Made by a program: the position numbers and the translations under genes. A stretch of 64,000 bases of DNA from Escarpia spicata (lineage: Eukaryota > Annelida > Polychaeta > Sabellida > Siboglinidae), in assembly GCA_963995525.1 (NCBI GenBank), contig OZ023207.1, positions 34,187,792 to 34,251,791 on the forward strand, in the 5' to 3' direction. Shown piece by piece: positions 24,781-34,865 of the stretch. Each line of letters begins with the position of its first letter. The first letter of the stretch is position 1. Below the pieces are notes generated by a model. It was given only the letters and a program-made list of their open reading frames with translations. It did no database searches and was not told where the DNA came from.

Positions 24781-25464
24781 CCAGCACCATCAGGAACAGA
24801 TGCTTGGTGAAACTGCTAGTAGGACTGATTCCAACTGAATACACCAATCAGTCACAGCATACACCCAGCTTCTCTGTACTAGGACTTCAATCACCAATCT
24901 GCAAGGGTTTAGCCAGAGACCTGTCTGTCTGTCTGTCTTCAAGACTGGCAGATGACTGACCAAGATTGGTAACCACAACTGATAAGACGGGTGGAATTTA
25001 GAGGGAACCAGCTGGCCACTAGATTAACTTATAGTTCCATGTCTAACAGGTCCACATTAATATCTATCATTGGCACAACTGGCAGTGAAACTGAAATAAA
25101 TCGAATGGATCAGTATTACTTAAATAAATGGCTCAAATGACACTGGTTTGTCATTTCAGAAAAACTAAACTGGCCAATAGTGGCTGTGGTTGACGGGAAT
25201 GGCCTCCATGCAAGCTGTTTACAGACTTAAAGGTACATTTCTGATTAATTCAAGACTGGCAAGAAATTATTTCTGGCTAAAGGCCTGCCAATCAGTCACA
25301 ATGTACAGCCAGCCTCTCTTGATCCACTGACACCAATTAATCTGGCAGTAGACCTACTAATTAGATATGGGACAACAGGTGGGAACTATTAGGTAACTAT
25401 CAGGTGTCAATTAAGTTAATTAGGTCCCAGATGACAGGGGTTACAGGATGGATGGGTGGGAAGG

Positions 25465-25600
25465 GTGTAAATGGTTAGGCAGTGGGTGGATGGGTGGGTG
25501 GTTGCCTGGGCAGTGGGTAGATGGGTGGGTTGATGGGCAGTGGGTAGATGGGTGGGTTGATGGGCAGTGGGTGGATGGGTGGGTTGATGGGCAGTGGGTG
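25465..25600. repeat. 27-bp minisatellite
   Basis: Four to five copies of gcagtgggtagatgggtggg followed by ttgatgg. Composition and motif are shared with the larger array starting at 25965. Confidence 0.85.
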
Positions 25601-25964
25601 AAGCAAACCATAATGCTATTTGGGCATCAACATTTGCTAAGACGTTATATTTTTTAGCATAAATATGACTGGGATGATGTGGAATAATTTAGTTATCACA
25701 TCAATGTGTCAAAGGTAGGCAAAACTATAACTAAAAATGGCAAAATCAAGGTGGACCTGGATTCTACACAAGTGCCCCTCAATTTTCTCAGATTTCTCAG
25801 ACACATTTTTGTATGTCTTTTGGCTAAAAGCGGCAAAAACGTATGCAGCATTCCAGCATACAGCGTGTCATTGATGCGTTTCTGCTGTCCGAGGGAATCC
25901 CTGACTGATGTCTTCCTTTCTACATTTCTGCTGACAACATATTCAGGTCCATATCAGATCCGTG

Positions 25965-26722
25965 GGTGGATGGGTGGGCGGATGGTTGGGCACACTGGGC
26001 CGTGGGTGAATGGGTAGGCAGTGGGTAGATGTAGGGCAGTGGGTGGATGGTGGGAAGTGGGTGGATGTGTGGACAGTGGGTGGATGGAGGGCAGTGGGTG
26101 GATGTGTGGGCAGTGGGTGGATGGTGGGCAGTGGGTGGATGTGTGGACAGTGGGTGGATGTGTGGACAGTGGGTGGATGGTGGACAGTGGGTGGATGGTG
26201 GACAGTGGGTGGATGTGTGGACAGTGGGTGGATGGTGGACAGTGGGTGGATGGTGGACAGTGGGTGGATGTGTGGACAGTGGGAGGATGTGTGGACAGTG
26301 GGTGGATGGTGGGCAGTGGGTGGATGTGAGGACAGTGGGTGGATGGAGGACATTGGGAGAATGTGTGGACAGTGGGTGGATGGAGGGCAGTGGGTGGATG
26401 GGTGGACAGTGGGTGGATGGTGGGCAGTGGGTGGATGGTGGGCAGTGGGTGGATGGAGGACAGTGGGTGGATGTGTGGACAGTGGGTGGATGGAGGGCAG
26501 TGGGTGGATGGAGGACAGTGGGTGGATGTGAGGACAGTGGGTGGATGGAGGACAGTGGGTGGATGTGAGGACAGTGGGTGGATGGTGGGCAGTGGGTGGA
26601 TGTGTGGACAGTGGGCGGATGGAGGGCAGTGGGTGGATGTGTGGACAGTGGGTGCATGGAGGGCAGTGGGTGGATGTGTGGACAGTGGGTGGATGGTGGG
26701 CAGTGGGTGGATGTGTGGACAG
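25965..26722. repeat. 18-19-bp minisatellite
   Basis: About 40 copies of cagtgggtggatggtgga / cagtgggtggatgtgtgga. The 18-bp and 19-bp units mix, which keeps several frames open on both strands. It is GT-rich on the plus strand. Confidence 0.95.
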
Positions 26723-26734
26723 ACTCTGCCACTG

Positions 26735-27215
26735 AGATTAGAGGATTTAGAGCAAATACATAAGTGTCCATTAAGACTGGGGCAACTTTGTAGTGTCTGA
26801 TTCTGCCAGAGAGAGTAGAGTCAACTACACAAGTATCCTTTAAGTCTAGAGCTACTATGTAGTGTCTGACTCTGCCACAGAGATTAGAGGATTTAGAGCA
26901 AATACATAAGTGTCCCTTAAGACTAGAGCCACCATGTAGTGTCTGACTCTGCCACAGAGATTAGAGGATTTAGAGCAAATACACAAGTATCCCTTAAGAC
27001 TGGAGCAACTCTGTAGTGTCTGATTTTGCCAGAGAGAGTAGAGTCAACTACACAAGTATCCTTTAAGACTAGAGCTACAAAATCACAAGTGTCTGTTAAG
27101 ACTGGAGCAACTCTGTAGTGTTGTATATTTTGCCACAGAGAGTAGAGCCAATACACAAACTTGTGCGCCTTAACACCAGCTCTGTAGTGTCTGACTATTC
27201 CACAGCCAGTAGAGG
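26735..27215. repeat. 69-77-bp tandem repeat
   Basis: About 6 copies of a unit beginning gtagtgtctgactctgccac and ending cttaagactggagcaactct. Two unit types are present, one with agagtagagtcaactacac and one with attagaggatttagagcaaa. Confidence 0.88.
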
Positions 27216-27793
27216 ACTAAGAGGTTATATTTACTAACACTCATGCCTGTTTTGTTTGTAGGCAAATATGCTCATGAATGCAGTTGTCATGAGGAGCTAG
27301 CTACAGACAGAATGGTGATACAAAAAGAGAAATATTAGAACTGACGTCTACATGACAACAAACATACATGCACCAATTCATACAGACACACCTTACATGG
27401 CCACACATGAAATGGGTTGCTTGTCTGTAGTGTAATGCTGAGTTCCAATCATCTCGTGTATACCACGAATACAACTTCGTAATCCTCACTTGACCCAGAT
27501 GCATAAATTTACAAGTGGAAAACTCGAGGAGATTGTGAACTTTCCAGTTCGCCAAGTCGTGTTTACGATATAAACGAGCCCATTGGAACGCTGCATTAGA
27601 ACCGTTTTAGGTGTACTGGTGTACTATGTGTATTGGTGTGATGGATCAAAACAATTAACACTGATTGTTAGATCAGGTAACTTGCAAAGCTGTGAATGAG
27701 TTTGTTTTGTTATGGTGGGTATCTATTGTAATATAGGTACAAACTTTCATATATTGTTGCACATTTAATCTGGATCAAGAATTTAACACTTTA

Positions 27794-28010
27794 TCCAACA
27801 AAACCAAATAACACATTTATACCAACAAGCTAGCATGTCATATCTTATAACGTACACAAAATACCACATTTATACCAACAACCTAGCATGTCATATCTCA
27901 TAACGTACACAAAATACCACATTTATACCAACAACCTAGCATGTCATAACTCAGAACGTACACAAAATAACACATGTATACCAATAAGTTACCATGTCAT
28001 AATGTACACA
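27794..28010. repeat. 53-bp tandem repeat
   Basis: Four copies of a unit beginning accacatttataccaacaac and ending acgtacacaaaat. The last copy is shortened. Confidence 0.9.
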
Positions 28011-28229
28011 AAATAATGTTGATTTGTAGCAATATGTTTCTGAATCAGATGAGCATTCTTTGAGGATGGATATTAAATTAGACAATCCAAACCAAAATCT
28101 TTGAAAACACTGACCTCAGAGTAAAGTTTAAAGGTACCTCCTCTGTTCAATTGTTTTCACTTATCTCATTTCAATTTCAGTTTCCAAAAGAAAAAACCTA
28201 CATACAGTATCCACTACAACAATGATTGT

Positions 28230-28860
28230 GTGTATTTGGACGTCTGTTCGAGGCACCACAATCTGATTTCATGCTATAAGCTCCACCCTCTTTCAAATGG
28301 CAGCTAAGGCTAAGCTGACATACTCGAAGTAGGCGTGACGTCACAATCACATATATCAACCAACCAATACAATAAATTGTTACCTTTAGTCTCCGTTGGT
28401 TGGCGTATGTTATTGTGATGTCATGCCGATGTAGTCATATAATATATCGGTTTTGCTGCCATCAAAGCATGATGTCAGTTTCGACTCCGTTTAAAAGTGG
28501 GCAGATCTTATAACATGAAATCAAGAAATTGTGAAGTGCGCAAGTCTGTACTTATGCAAATGAGGAAAACAGTGCCGCAATCGGAAGATTAGTGTACTGA
28601 GTACCCGCCGCCAATATCGTTCGGAACCGTACAGAACACTGAAAATGGTATGATTGTAGGTCCGTTTATAGGTGTTTTACGAACGGTTACCGAGACATCT
28701 AGATGATGCTAGAATAACAGAAAGTGCATCCTTTCAAATTATACCAAGATCGTCGGGACAGGACGAGCTGTGAGGGTGCTAACAACCATAGAATTCCATG
28801 TTTTGGACGTGTTTGGAGGATGTTCATTTGTTACGCTCACTGATCTATTTTTGGTATATA
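28230..28860. mobile_element. Foldback element, copy 2 (relative of 8283-9124)
   Basis: It shares long near-identical stretches with the foldback element at 8283, including taggcgtgacgtcacaatca, gaggaaaacagtgccgcaat and the ggacaggacgag region. The left arm is incomplete. An extra inverted piece (ggttggcgtatgttattgtg, near 28399) sits at the centre. It is flanked by ordinary AT-rich intron sequence. Confidence 0.75.
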
Positions 28861-29690
28861 TGTCTGTTTCCAGACACCTAATATTTTTACGTGTCCGAAT
28901 ATACGCATTCCATCATGACATGTTTTTGGATGCCAAAAATAGCTGTTTTTGTACTGTATGTTTTCAGACAGTTGAATATTTATTAAATTTTTAGGTATCC
29001 AATTAGTCATTACAGTAGTTCTGGTAAAATCATCACAAAGATTAACTTGTTTAATAATGGATCCAGACTCAATTCAAGTGATTCTCCAAACTGGAAATTT
29101 GTATGTGAATGTACGATATGATTAACTACATATATTTATGTACTGATGTTGTACACTGTTCTTACTCTCTCAAAAAGTGAATTTATCAACTTCAGTCAGT
29201 TGAAGATTAAATGTCAGACCTACATTTGGCTAAATTGGCAAATTACTCAAAGTAATGATAAAACTAAATTCTTTCAGTTTCAACCATTTAAACAAATGAA
29301 TGCACTTGTTCATTAAACCAACTGTGTGTATTAGTTTAAACTATTCATACATTACATATCTGGACATCAAAGAACCAGTTTTACAATGGGCAAAACTAGT
29401 CGAGGAAGCAGCTTTAATGAGGCTGGAAGGGAAGATGACTAGAAATAATTAAATGTGTCCTAAATTGCAGATGACCTGAATTGGTACTTCAGCTCCGACT
29501 AGCCAACATAATTTATTCATTAGAGCCTGACACTAAATTTAAGGAACAGCATTCACAATGATTGCAGCTTATAGTTATACGAAAAGCTCATGAAATATGG
29601 GACGATGTAATTTACTGGACTTATAGACCTCTCTTGCTGACTGGTATAACACAAAAATTTAATAGTGAATTGTGTGAAATATAACATTAG
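28860..29690. other. DGK intron 1 stretch, nothing recognised
   Basis: AT-rich single-copy sequence without coding or repeat signals that I can name. Confidence 0.3.
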
Positions 29691-29699
29691 AAAGAGTTA

Positions 29700-29955
29700 T
29701 TATATATATATATAAGTATATATATTTATATATAAGTTAGCATGATGACAAAGAAGGGCAACACAACAGATCCCAGTTCGTGCGAAAAAAATGAATAAAA
29801 AGGCTGACTATATATATATTCTAATTCTAGTTATTTGTATTGCTCACCAACGTTCTATTAACTAACTTTATATATACACACACACACATATATACAAACA
29901 AGTCAGTTAACAGAACATTAGTGAGCATTATAAATAACTAGAACTAGAATAAATT
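29700..29955. repeat. TA/CA microsatellite flanked by a diverged inverted repeat
   Basis: Arms of about 45 bp (tctagttatttgtattgctc at about 29825 and its diverged complement at about 29900-29950) surround tatatacacacacacacata. This is probably a remnant of a small foldback element. Confidence 0.65.
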
Positions 29956-31009
29956 GTCTTTAAATTGTGGGAGGATGATAGCTGGAGACAGATGAAAGAA
30001 ACCTATTAAATTTAAATAATATCCAATGAACAGTTATGAAGATATTGTTATCTAGAAATGAAGCAAAGAATGTTGTTACTTCTAAAGAATTACAGGACCA
30101 GGAAGTGACCATGCAGTTTTGGTTGAGAACACACTTCCTGCTTCACAAAGTGCCCAGACCTGACAAGTGATGTCTTCCTTTCTACATTTCTGCTGACAGT
30201 TAATATCTCTCCAACATATTCAGGTCCATACAAGATATGTTATTATTAATATTAATGTATTAAATAAAGTATCGTCTGCTACAAGTGATCAGGTTAGCTA
30301 TATATAGCCAGTGTACAACATTAGTATGAATTCATCATGGTTATACAATCATTACATTTGGGATGGTTAAACTGTTCAGCATAAATCTAGTTTAGTAAAC
30401 AAGTGTCATTTATCAAAGATATCAAAGCCTAGACTCAAATAAAAGCCAAATATGTTGTCCAATTCACCTAGGTTCCCAGCTGATGTTTAGCCTGTTTCAT
30501 TTGACACTGCGCTGGGATAGATTTATATATAAATAAGGCAACAAGCCCAACATTGATCTACTCTAACTCTACTATTTTAATTGTAACTGTCGAGTTTCAG
30601 AAGACAAGGCAGATAACGTGTATACCATCAACGTGAACTAATCGATTTTCATTTCATTTTATTTACATTAGGAGATCTACGACTACGGTGATCTATATAT
30701 GCTGCCTGTCAGTGTCAACAAACGAGTACGCGTGTACAGGCTACCTACACTACAGGCAGACGACACTTCGATCTGGATCGACAACACACCTCTCTATGAC
30801 TATGTACTCCGCTGCCGTCACACTAAGTGACTAACACAGGTTCATATTTTCAATTACCGGTTGATATTTGACAGCGATTCAAAGAAAAAACTTCCGTAAC
30901 CTATTTAAAATGGTTGAATATGTTAATCGCTTCGACAGACGGTGTCACAGACACATAGCCATGATAGGTTGACACTAAAGTGACTAACCATAATAAACTA
31001 GGAACTTAC

Positions 31010-31201
31010 CGTCGTTTTTATGTCCTTGTTCGTTGAAATTCGCCGATGAAATGACTCGGCCGGTTCTGTCTCATCGTCGCTATCGGACGTGTCACAAACA
31101 GACATTGGCGTTCCCTCGTTTATGTCGGGAACAGAGGCGAATTTCGCCCGAGATTGGCCCAAGGTGCTACGTTTGACGGACCCGCCGCTGGACGTCGCCA
31201 T
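31010..31201 (-). CDS. DGKD/DGKH: Diacylglycerol kinase (type II) exon 1: start codon and N-terminal Ser/Asp-rich segment
   Basis: The first coding exon, 64 codons from the ATG at 31201 to a strong donor ACGACG|GTAAGTTC (phase 0). The protein starts MATSSGG and contains the acidic run DTSDSDDETEPAE followed by RRISTNKDIKTT. Vertebrate DGK eta and delta have the same layout just before the PH domain: an SSDSE-type acidic stretch, then a basic RKVSTSGQIR-type stretch, then IKEG. Exon 2 begins HCIKEG, so the junction recreates that order. The ATG lies in a relatively CpG-rich stretch (31000-31400), as expected for a promoter-proximal exon. Intron 1 is about 26.7 kb (31009 to 4339). The serine in RRIS is a plausible kinase site, by inference only. 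Confidence 0.8.
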
Positions 31202-31400
31202 GTTGCCTCTGTGACCGCTGCAGCCACGGCACGTGCGTTCTAGTCAACTTCGTCGTGTTTGTAGCGCGACTTGTTTGTCAGCGCTTTGCCGATGTGTTGC
31301 GTCGTCTCATTGGACAATACACTGAACTGGGCGGGGTCTATCACGCAAGTCGTTGCCAAAGTGTTTCCTTTGTGGTAGCGTTTTGTTTACAATTCGAGGT
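31202..31400 (-). promoter_or_regulatory. Probable DGK promoter / 5' UTR region
   Basis: Immediately upstream of the DGK start codon the sequence becomes relatively rich in CpG compared with the AT-rich surroundings, and it contains a CACGTG E-box core at about 31231. No TATA box is obvious. The call rests on position and composition only. An open frame on the plus strand from 31255 has no recognisable homology and is treated as chance. Confidence 0.35.
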
Positions 31401-31754
31401 TTACTGTTGTCTGCGAATACAAAATATTCACACATACGCATTTTATGCTTCTCTGTTCTCTAATTTTCCCCGACTCTCGATCGGCTGGCTGTTCATCCAG
31501 GCTGCTCTTTCGGCTTTCGAGATATCTTTTGGCACTGTCTCTTCATTTTAATTTCGGCCTTCCTCTTCGTCTTCGATCTCCTAATTCTATACAGCCCTCT
31601 TTTGTTTTCCACGCTCTCTTTGTCAATTTTTCTCACTCATTCTTTGTATTTCCAATGTATAATAATTATTTCCTGCTTGACAATTTCAACCTATACCCAA
31701 CTGCAATTAATTCCCAACTATTCTCTCAACCCGTATGCACTGCCCCACCGGGCC

Positions 31755-31945
31755 CCCATCTTCCTTCTATGTAGTATTATAGGCGTATCTTCTCATGTCA
31801 CTTTAGGCCAGGGTTGGATCTAGGATTTAACCAATGGCAATGTGCGCGCAGTCACCCATCTTCCCATCGTAAGACTCACAAAGAAACCATCAACTATACA
31901 TCCATTTGATAACAAAACGGAAGACTACCCTCCCCCTCACACAAT
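31755..31945. repeat. Dispersed repeat shared with 43375-43565
   Basis: Both copies contain the ordered blocks ccatcttcctt, ttctcatgtcac, actttaggcca, ctcaccaagaaacc-like and cttttgatgacaaaacgg-like sequence. It is about 190 bp and non-coding. Confidence 0.7.
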
Positions 31946-32640
31946 TAAGCACACGGTCACGGACTCAAGCGTTTCGGTTTGAGTGGGTAAAGTCGGTTGA
32001 CTCCACAGTCTCTGTCCAGCGGATATTACTTTTTCGTCCAGGCACTTGAGCAGAGCGTGTGTGTTTGTTCTTGAAGATGACATGTGTTCATCGTAAAATG
32101 CCTGGCATTCACTGTCCCAGCATAGGTTACAATGCTTTTTGCAACCTCGAGGGATGTTTTGCTTTGTGGCATTTGTTAACATATCGCAGTACGCTCTGTA
32201 TGTATCGTATGTGTCATTACAGTCCGGCGGTAGCAGGAACTTGGCCCAAGTCTGTGTCTGCTGCAAACGCCTTCTATTGTGCCTTCTGAAAGTTTCACCT
32301 CTTAGCAGGTTTACTTTCTGTTGAAGCCACTAAGAATGATGGGGAGATGAGCGAGGGTCGGTGCTGTGACCGTGGGAACTTTCCAAGGACACGAATTTCT
32401 GGTAGTGGTTCTTCTCTGTTCTGACCAACAAAGGCAAAGGCTTGATTCGATGTTGTATTCGAGCGTCCGGAGTGAAATGAGTGTGGTTCCTTCGGGTTGT
32501 GTAGTAGGGTCAGGTCATTGGCATATACCCTGTCTGCCAGACATTCCCTGTCGTTGTTGTTGTTGTTGTTGTATCCCCATTCGACGTGTTGACAGTTGAA
32601 ATCACCGGCGTATATACAGGGAGCTTTTGTTGCTTCCAGT
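31937..32640 (-). pseudogene. LINE endonuclease-domain fragment (Jockey/I-like group)
   Basis: On the minus strand one frame reads IYAGDFNCQHVEWGY, an (N)n run from (AAC)n, then DRECLADRVYAND and NPKEPHSF. The GDFNxxHxxWG motif is a catalytic block of the apurinic-like endonuclease of Jockey-type LINEs. After a frame break, TWAKFLLPPDCNDTY and IPRGCKKHCNLCWDSECQAF follow. These match the linker between endonuclease and reverse transcriptase. No reverse transcriptase follows, so the 3' part of the element is missing. The (GTT)n run at 32552-32572 encodes the Asn stretch. Confidence 0.7.
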
Positions 32641-32699
32641 TTCGTTGGTGGCGACTGGTACCGTTGACCATATTCATAACTCGTGTTCTTTTACGACAT

Positions 32700-32935
32700 G
32701 TCATTCAGTCTCTGACTGAGGTAGTGACTGGGATACGAGCGATCACCCAGTGTCTGCATTGAGGAAGGTTGCCAGCCCGCAGCTTCCTAACTCAAGATAT
32801 ACTACTGACAGGAGAGACTACTTGAAGGTTGCCGCCACCTCCCAAGAAGTGGAGATGAAGTGGAGATGAAGGGGGCAGGGCAAAGCTGGGTCACCCTCGA
32901 GAGGTTGGCAAGAGCCAGTAAGTAAATATTTTAGG
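32700..32935 (+). mobile_element. Possible LINE 3' tail
   Basis: The sequence tcaccctcgagaggttggca followed by agagccagtaagtaaata resembles the C-terminal codons plus TAAG-type tail at the other LINE 3' ends in this window. No diagnostic protein motif is left, so this is an inference from the tail. Confidence 0.35.
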
Positions 32936-33000
32936 AAAATGGGTGTACTGGGCTCAAGTGTCCTCTGTTAAGGATTTGGAACATGAGCGAAGACCCTAAT

Positions 33001-33300
33001 GCACTGGTAACGGAGTATAGGTGACGAATGTGAACCCTAAACCCAGTCATCTGATAATATCAGTTTAGTCCTTTCGGGTAGATGGTCTTCTCTGCAAATA
33101 ATTTTTTGTAAATTAAGCCTAAAAAAGACAAACATGTATGATTAATGGTACATCTAAATAACGACTATCGGTCTACAACGGAGACGAGAATGCGTGATTT
33201 TCCAGTCATGGCAGAGGGATGCATTCAGCCATTACATTCCCGTGCCACTGAACATTAAACAATGACCAATTGGACAAGGCCGAGAATAGTAACCGGGGGT
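33001..33300. repeat. Repeat A, copy 1 (flanks the Penelope-like element)
   Basis: About 300 bp shared with 36550-36830 in the same orientation. Blocks include gaatgtgaaccctaaaccc, taacgactatcggtctac and acaatgaccaattg. It lies outside repeat B on this side of the Penelope-like element. Confidence 0.85.
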
Positions 33301-33400
33301 TAACATCCTCTGTCCTGTTAAATAACATAGATGAATACATATTTTTGTTTTGTTTTTTGTATAAAAAAAACCATACATATACGTATACAATCACAGAGGG

Positions 33401-33595
33401 TTCGCTACTAGATAGAACAAGTATTTGCGACACGATGGTGTTTATCTGAATCAGAGGGGGACGATGCTGGATTGCAAAGTTGTGGTGCCGTCCACAGTGC
33501 CGCTACTGCTGACCACCCCACACCTCCACAAACACGTGTCCTGTTTATTAATAATTAATACATGGGTATTCAGTAATTATTTCGGCCGGTAAACC
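33401..33595. repeat. Repeat B, copy 1 (flanks the Penelope-like element)
   Basis: It shares ggttcgcta, ttgcgacacgat, atctgaatcagagggggacg and caccccacacctccacaaac with repeat B copy 2 at 36271-36540. This copy lacks 65 bp present in copy 2 (36346-36410). Confidence 0.88.
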
Positions 33596-33851
33596 TGTAA
33601 AAACAAAATAAGCCATTACATAGTGCATGAAATATATCTATCCTATCATAGTTGTACAGAAGACGGAACATGTGAAGCCGTACGAGCCAGTACTGATGCA
33701 ACCCGACAACCCCACATACAGCCTAATCCCCTAACAACTACACAATTGCACTAACACTACGACGTCTCACAGTGTCCAAAACGCTAAGGTCATTAAAATT
33801 AAAAAATTCGAAACTTTCATTTTTCATATCCAAGAATCATGTTAAATTACC

Positions 33852-33900
33852 TGGTAGAGGCTTTCGTTGACGTGTCACGTCGACTTCATCAGTACCTATG
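33852..33900 (-). ncRNA. Hammerhead ribozyme motif in the Penelope-like element
   Basis: Minus strand: ggta (33896-33893), CTGATGA (33892-33886), a hairpin (33885-33866), GAAA (33865-33862), gccTC, then TACC (33856-33853). Stem I is GGTA/TACC, all four pairs. Stem II pairs seven of eight positions with a GAC loop. The UH cleavage dinucleotide would be T-C, with cleavage after 33857. The stem III segment AGCCT is too short to fold alone but could pair between two copies, as in the short-stem-III hammerheads known from Penelope-like elements. One extra A follows CTGATGA, which could weaken activity. Confidence 0.65.
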
Positions 33901-33909
33901 ACGCTGAAT

Positions 33910-34032
33910 GACGTCATCGTACACGTGAGGCAGTTCGTAATTGCCCTAGTCTCTGTTGATGGGTGTTTGGGTTTTTCTGATCCAGATGGCTTCCTTGATT
34001 TGCCGAATTCTTCTGTTGGGTTCTTTGTCAAC
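33910..34032 (-). pseudogene. C-terminal segment of the Penelope-like protein
   Basis: The minus frame reads RRIRQIKEAIWIRKTQTPINR, one stop, then GNYELPHVYDDVI and a terminal QRHRY followed by TGA TGA at about 33891-33886. An EAIWIRK...NRD.GNY.L.H.YD pattern closes the GIY-YIG region in many Penelope-like elements. The piece is separated from the rest of the GIY-YIG domain (34439-34705) by a rearranged stretch. Confidence 0.65.
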
Positions 34033-34043
34033 AATTTTCACTC

Positions 34044-34130
34044 GTGACACGTCAACGTGACATGTCAACGAAAGCCTCTACCAGGTAATTTAACATGATT
34101 CTTGGATATGAAAAATGAAAGTTTCGAATT
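34044..34130 (+). repeat. Inverted copy of the ribozyme-containing terminal sequence
   Basis: About 85 bp (acatgtcaacgaaagcctct onward to gaaagtttcgaattt) is the inverted complement of 33807-33888. It carries the GAAA half of the hammerhead but not the CTGATGA half. The two copies form an inverted repeat around the C-terminal protein segment. Confidence 0.85.
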
Positions 34131-34196
34131 TGAAAACGAACTATCCTGAAGAATGTTCAGTAAAGCTAAGGTCATTGTTCTGTAGAAGTCAATTGT

Positions 34197-34379
34197 TCAT
34201 TGTAATTTGGTGGCCACCAGCATATCTTTCAGATTCTTGTTCTTTGAGAGTGCTGTTATAAATCTCGGCGTGTATATTTTTGGACACGCCGTTTGTAGCA
34301 GTTTATAGGTGGCTTTAGCTAGTTTAGCAATTGCTCGTCCCTGGTGGGAGAAGGGAATCACAAAAGGTAATAATATCAA
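34197..34379 (-). pseudogene. Displaced Penelope-like protein segment
   Basis: The minus frame contains IPFSHQGRAIAKLAKATYKL and FITALSKNKNLKDMLVATKL. A segment of the type P.F..A..K.KNLKD.LV usually lies between reverse transcriptase and the Cys-rich/GIY-YIG region. Here it is downstream of the GIY-YIG block, which suggests internal rearrangement or a fragment of a second copy. Confidence 0.6.
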
Positions 34380-34438
34380 AATTAAAAGCCCTCTCTAACA
34401 TTCAGTCCCCCTGGCTGCGTAGTTTTAAGTCTTGTAAT

Positions 34439-34705
34439 TCATTTTGATTCACAATTTCGTCTGTAAATGGTTTCCAGTGAGGCGACGTCAGAAAATGGCC
34501 CTGATTGCAAGATTGTAATACGCAAATCAGAAATTGAGTGACCGGCTCCGTTAAAATGCTTGGCCACTTGTGTGTCGTTGTGATGTCGTATGTCCGATGT
34601 GTGATTATTTAGACGTGTTCGGAGTTGATTGCCAGTCTCACCCACGTATCTTGCGGGGCAGGCGTTGCATGTATAATTAGGTAAACCACGCTGGATGTAC
34701 CGCAA
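34439..34705 (-). pseudogene. GIY-YIG endonuclease domain of the Penelope-like element
   Basis: The minus frame reads ARYVGETGNQLRTRLNNHTS, then HHNDTQVAKHFNGAGHSISD, then LETIYRRNCESK. YVG with the following GxTxxxLxxRxxxH is the second half of the GIY-YIG motif, and the first half (VVYLI) is in the preceding frame. The final glutamate-bearing LE segment is present. A frameshift between VVYLI and YVG inactivates it. Confidence 0.82.
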
Positions 34706-34865
34706 TTGTTGATTTTGCCCTGTGGTGGTCTCCTTGTGTTGTTAATAGGCGTGAAGTCTACAAATACCGTACAGGCTAGACACCTTTTCACCTGACATTT
34801 CACGGCCTGTTCTTTCCTGTTCTGATTTTTAATGTCCGCTAGGGTACTGCTTCTTTTAATGTGCC

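Noticed and set aside
24678..24815. Minus-strand exon in DGK intron 1 (FTKHLFLMVLG...VNMCWR)
   Set aside because: Borders look spliceable, but no protein family is recognised, it cannot be needed by the DGK frame (exons 1 and 2 join directly), and a perfect hairpin accounts for part of the sequence. Kept only as a finding.
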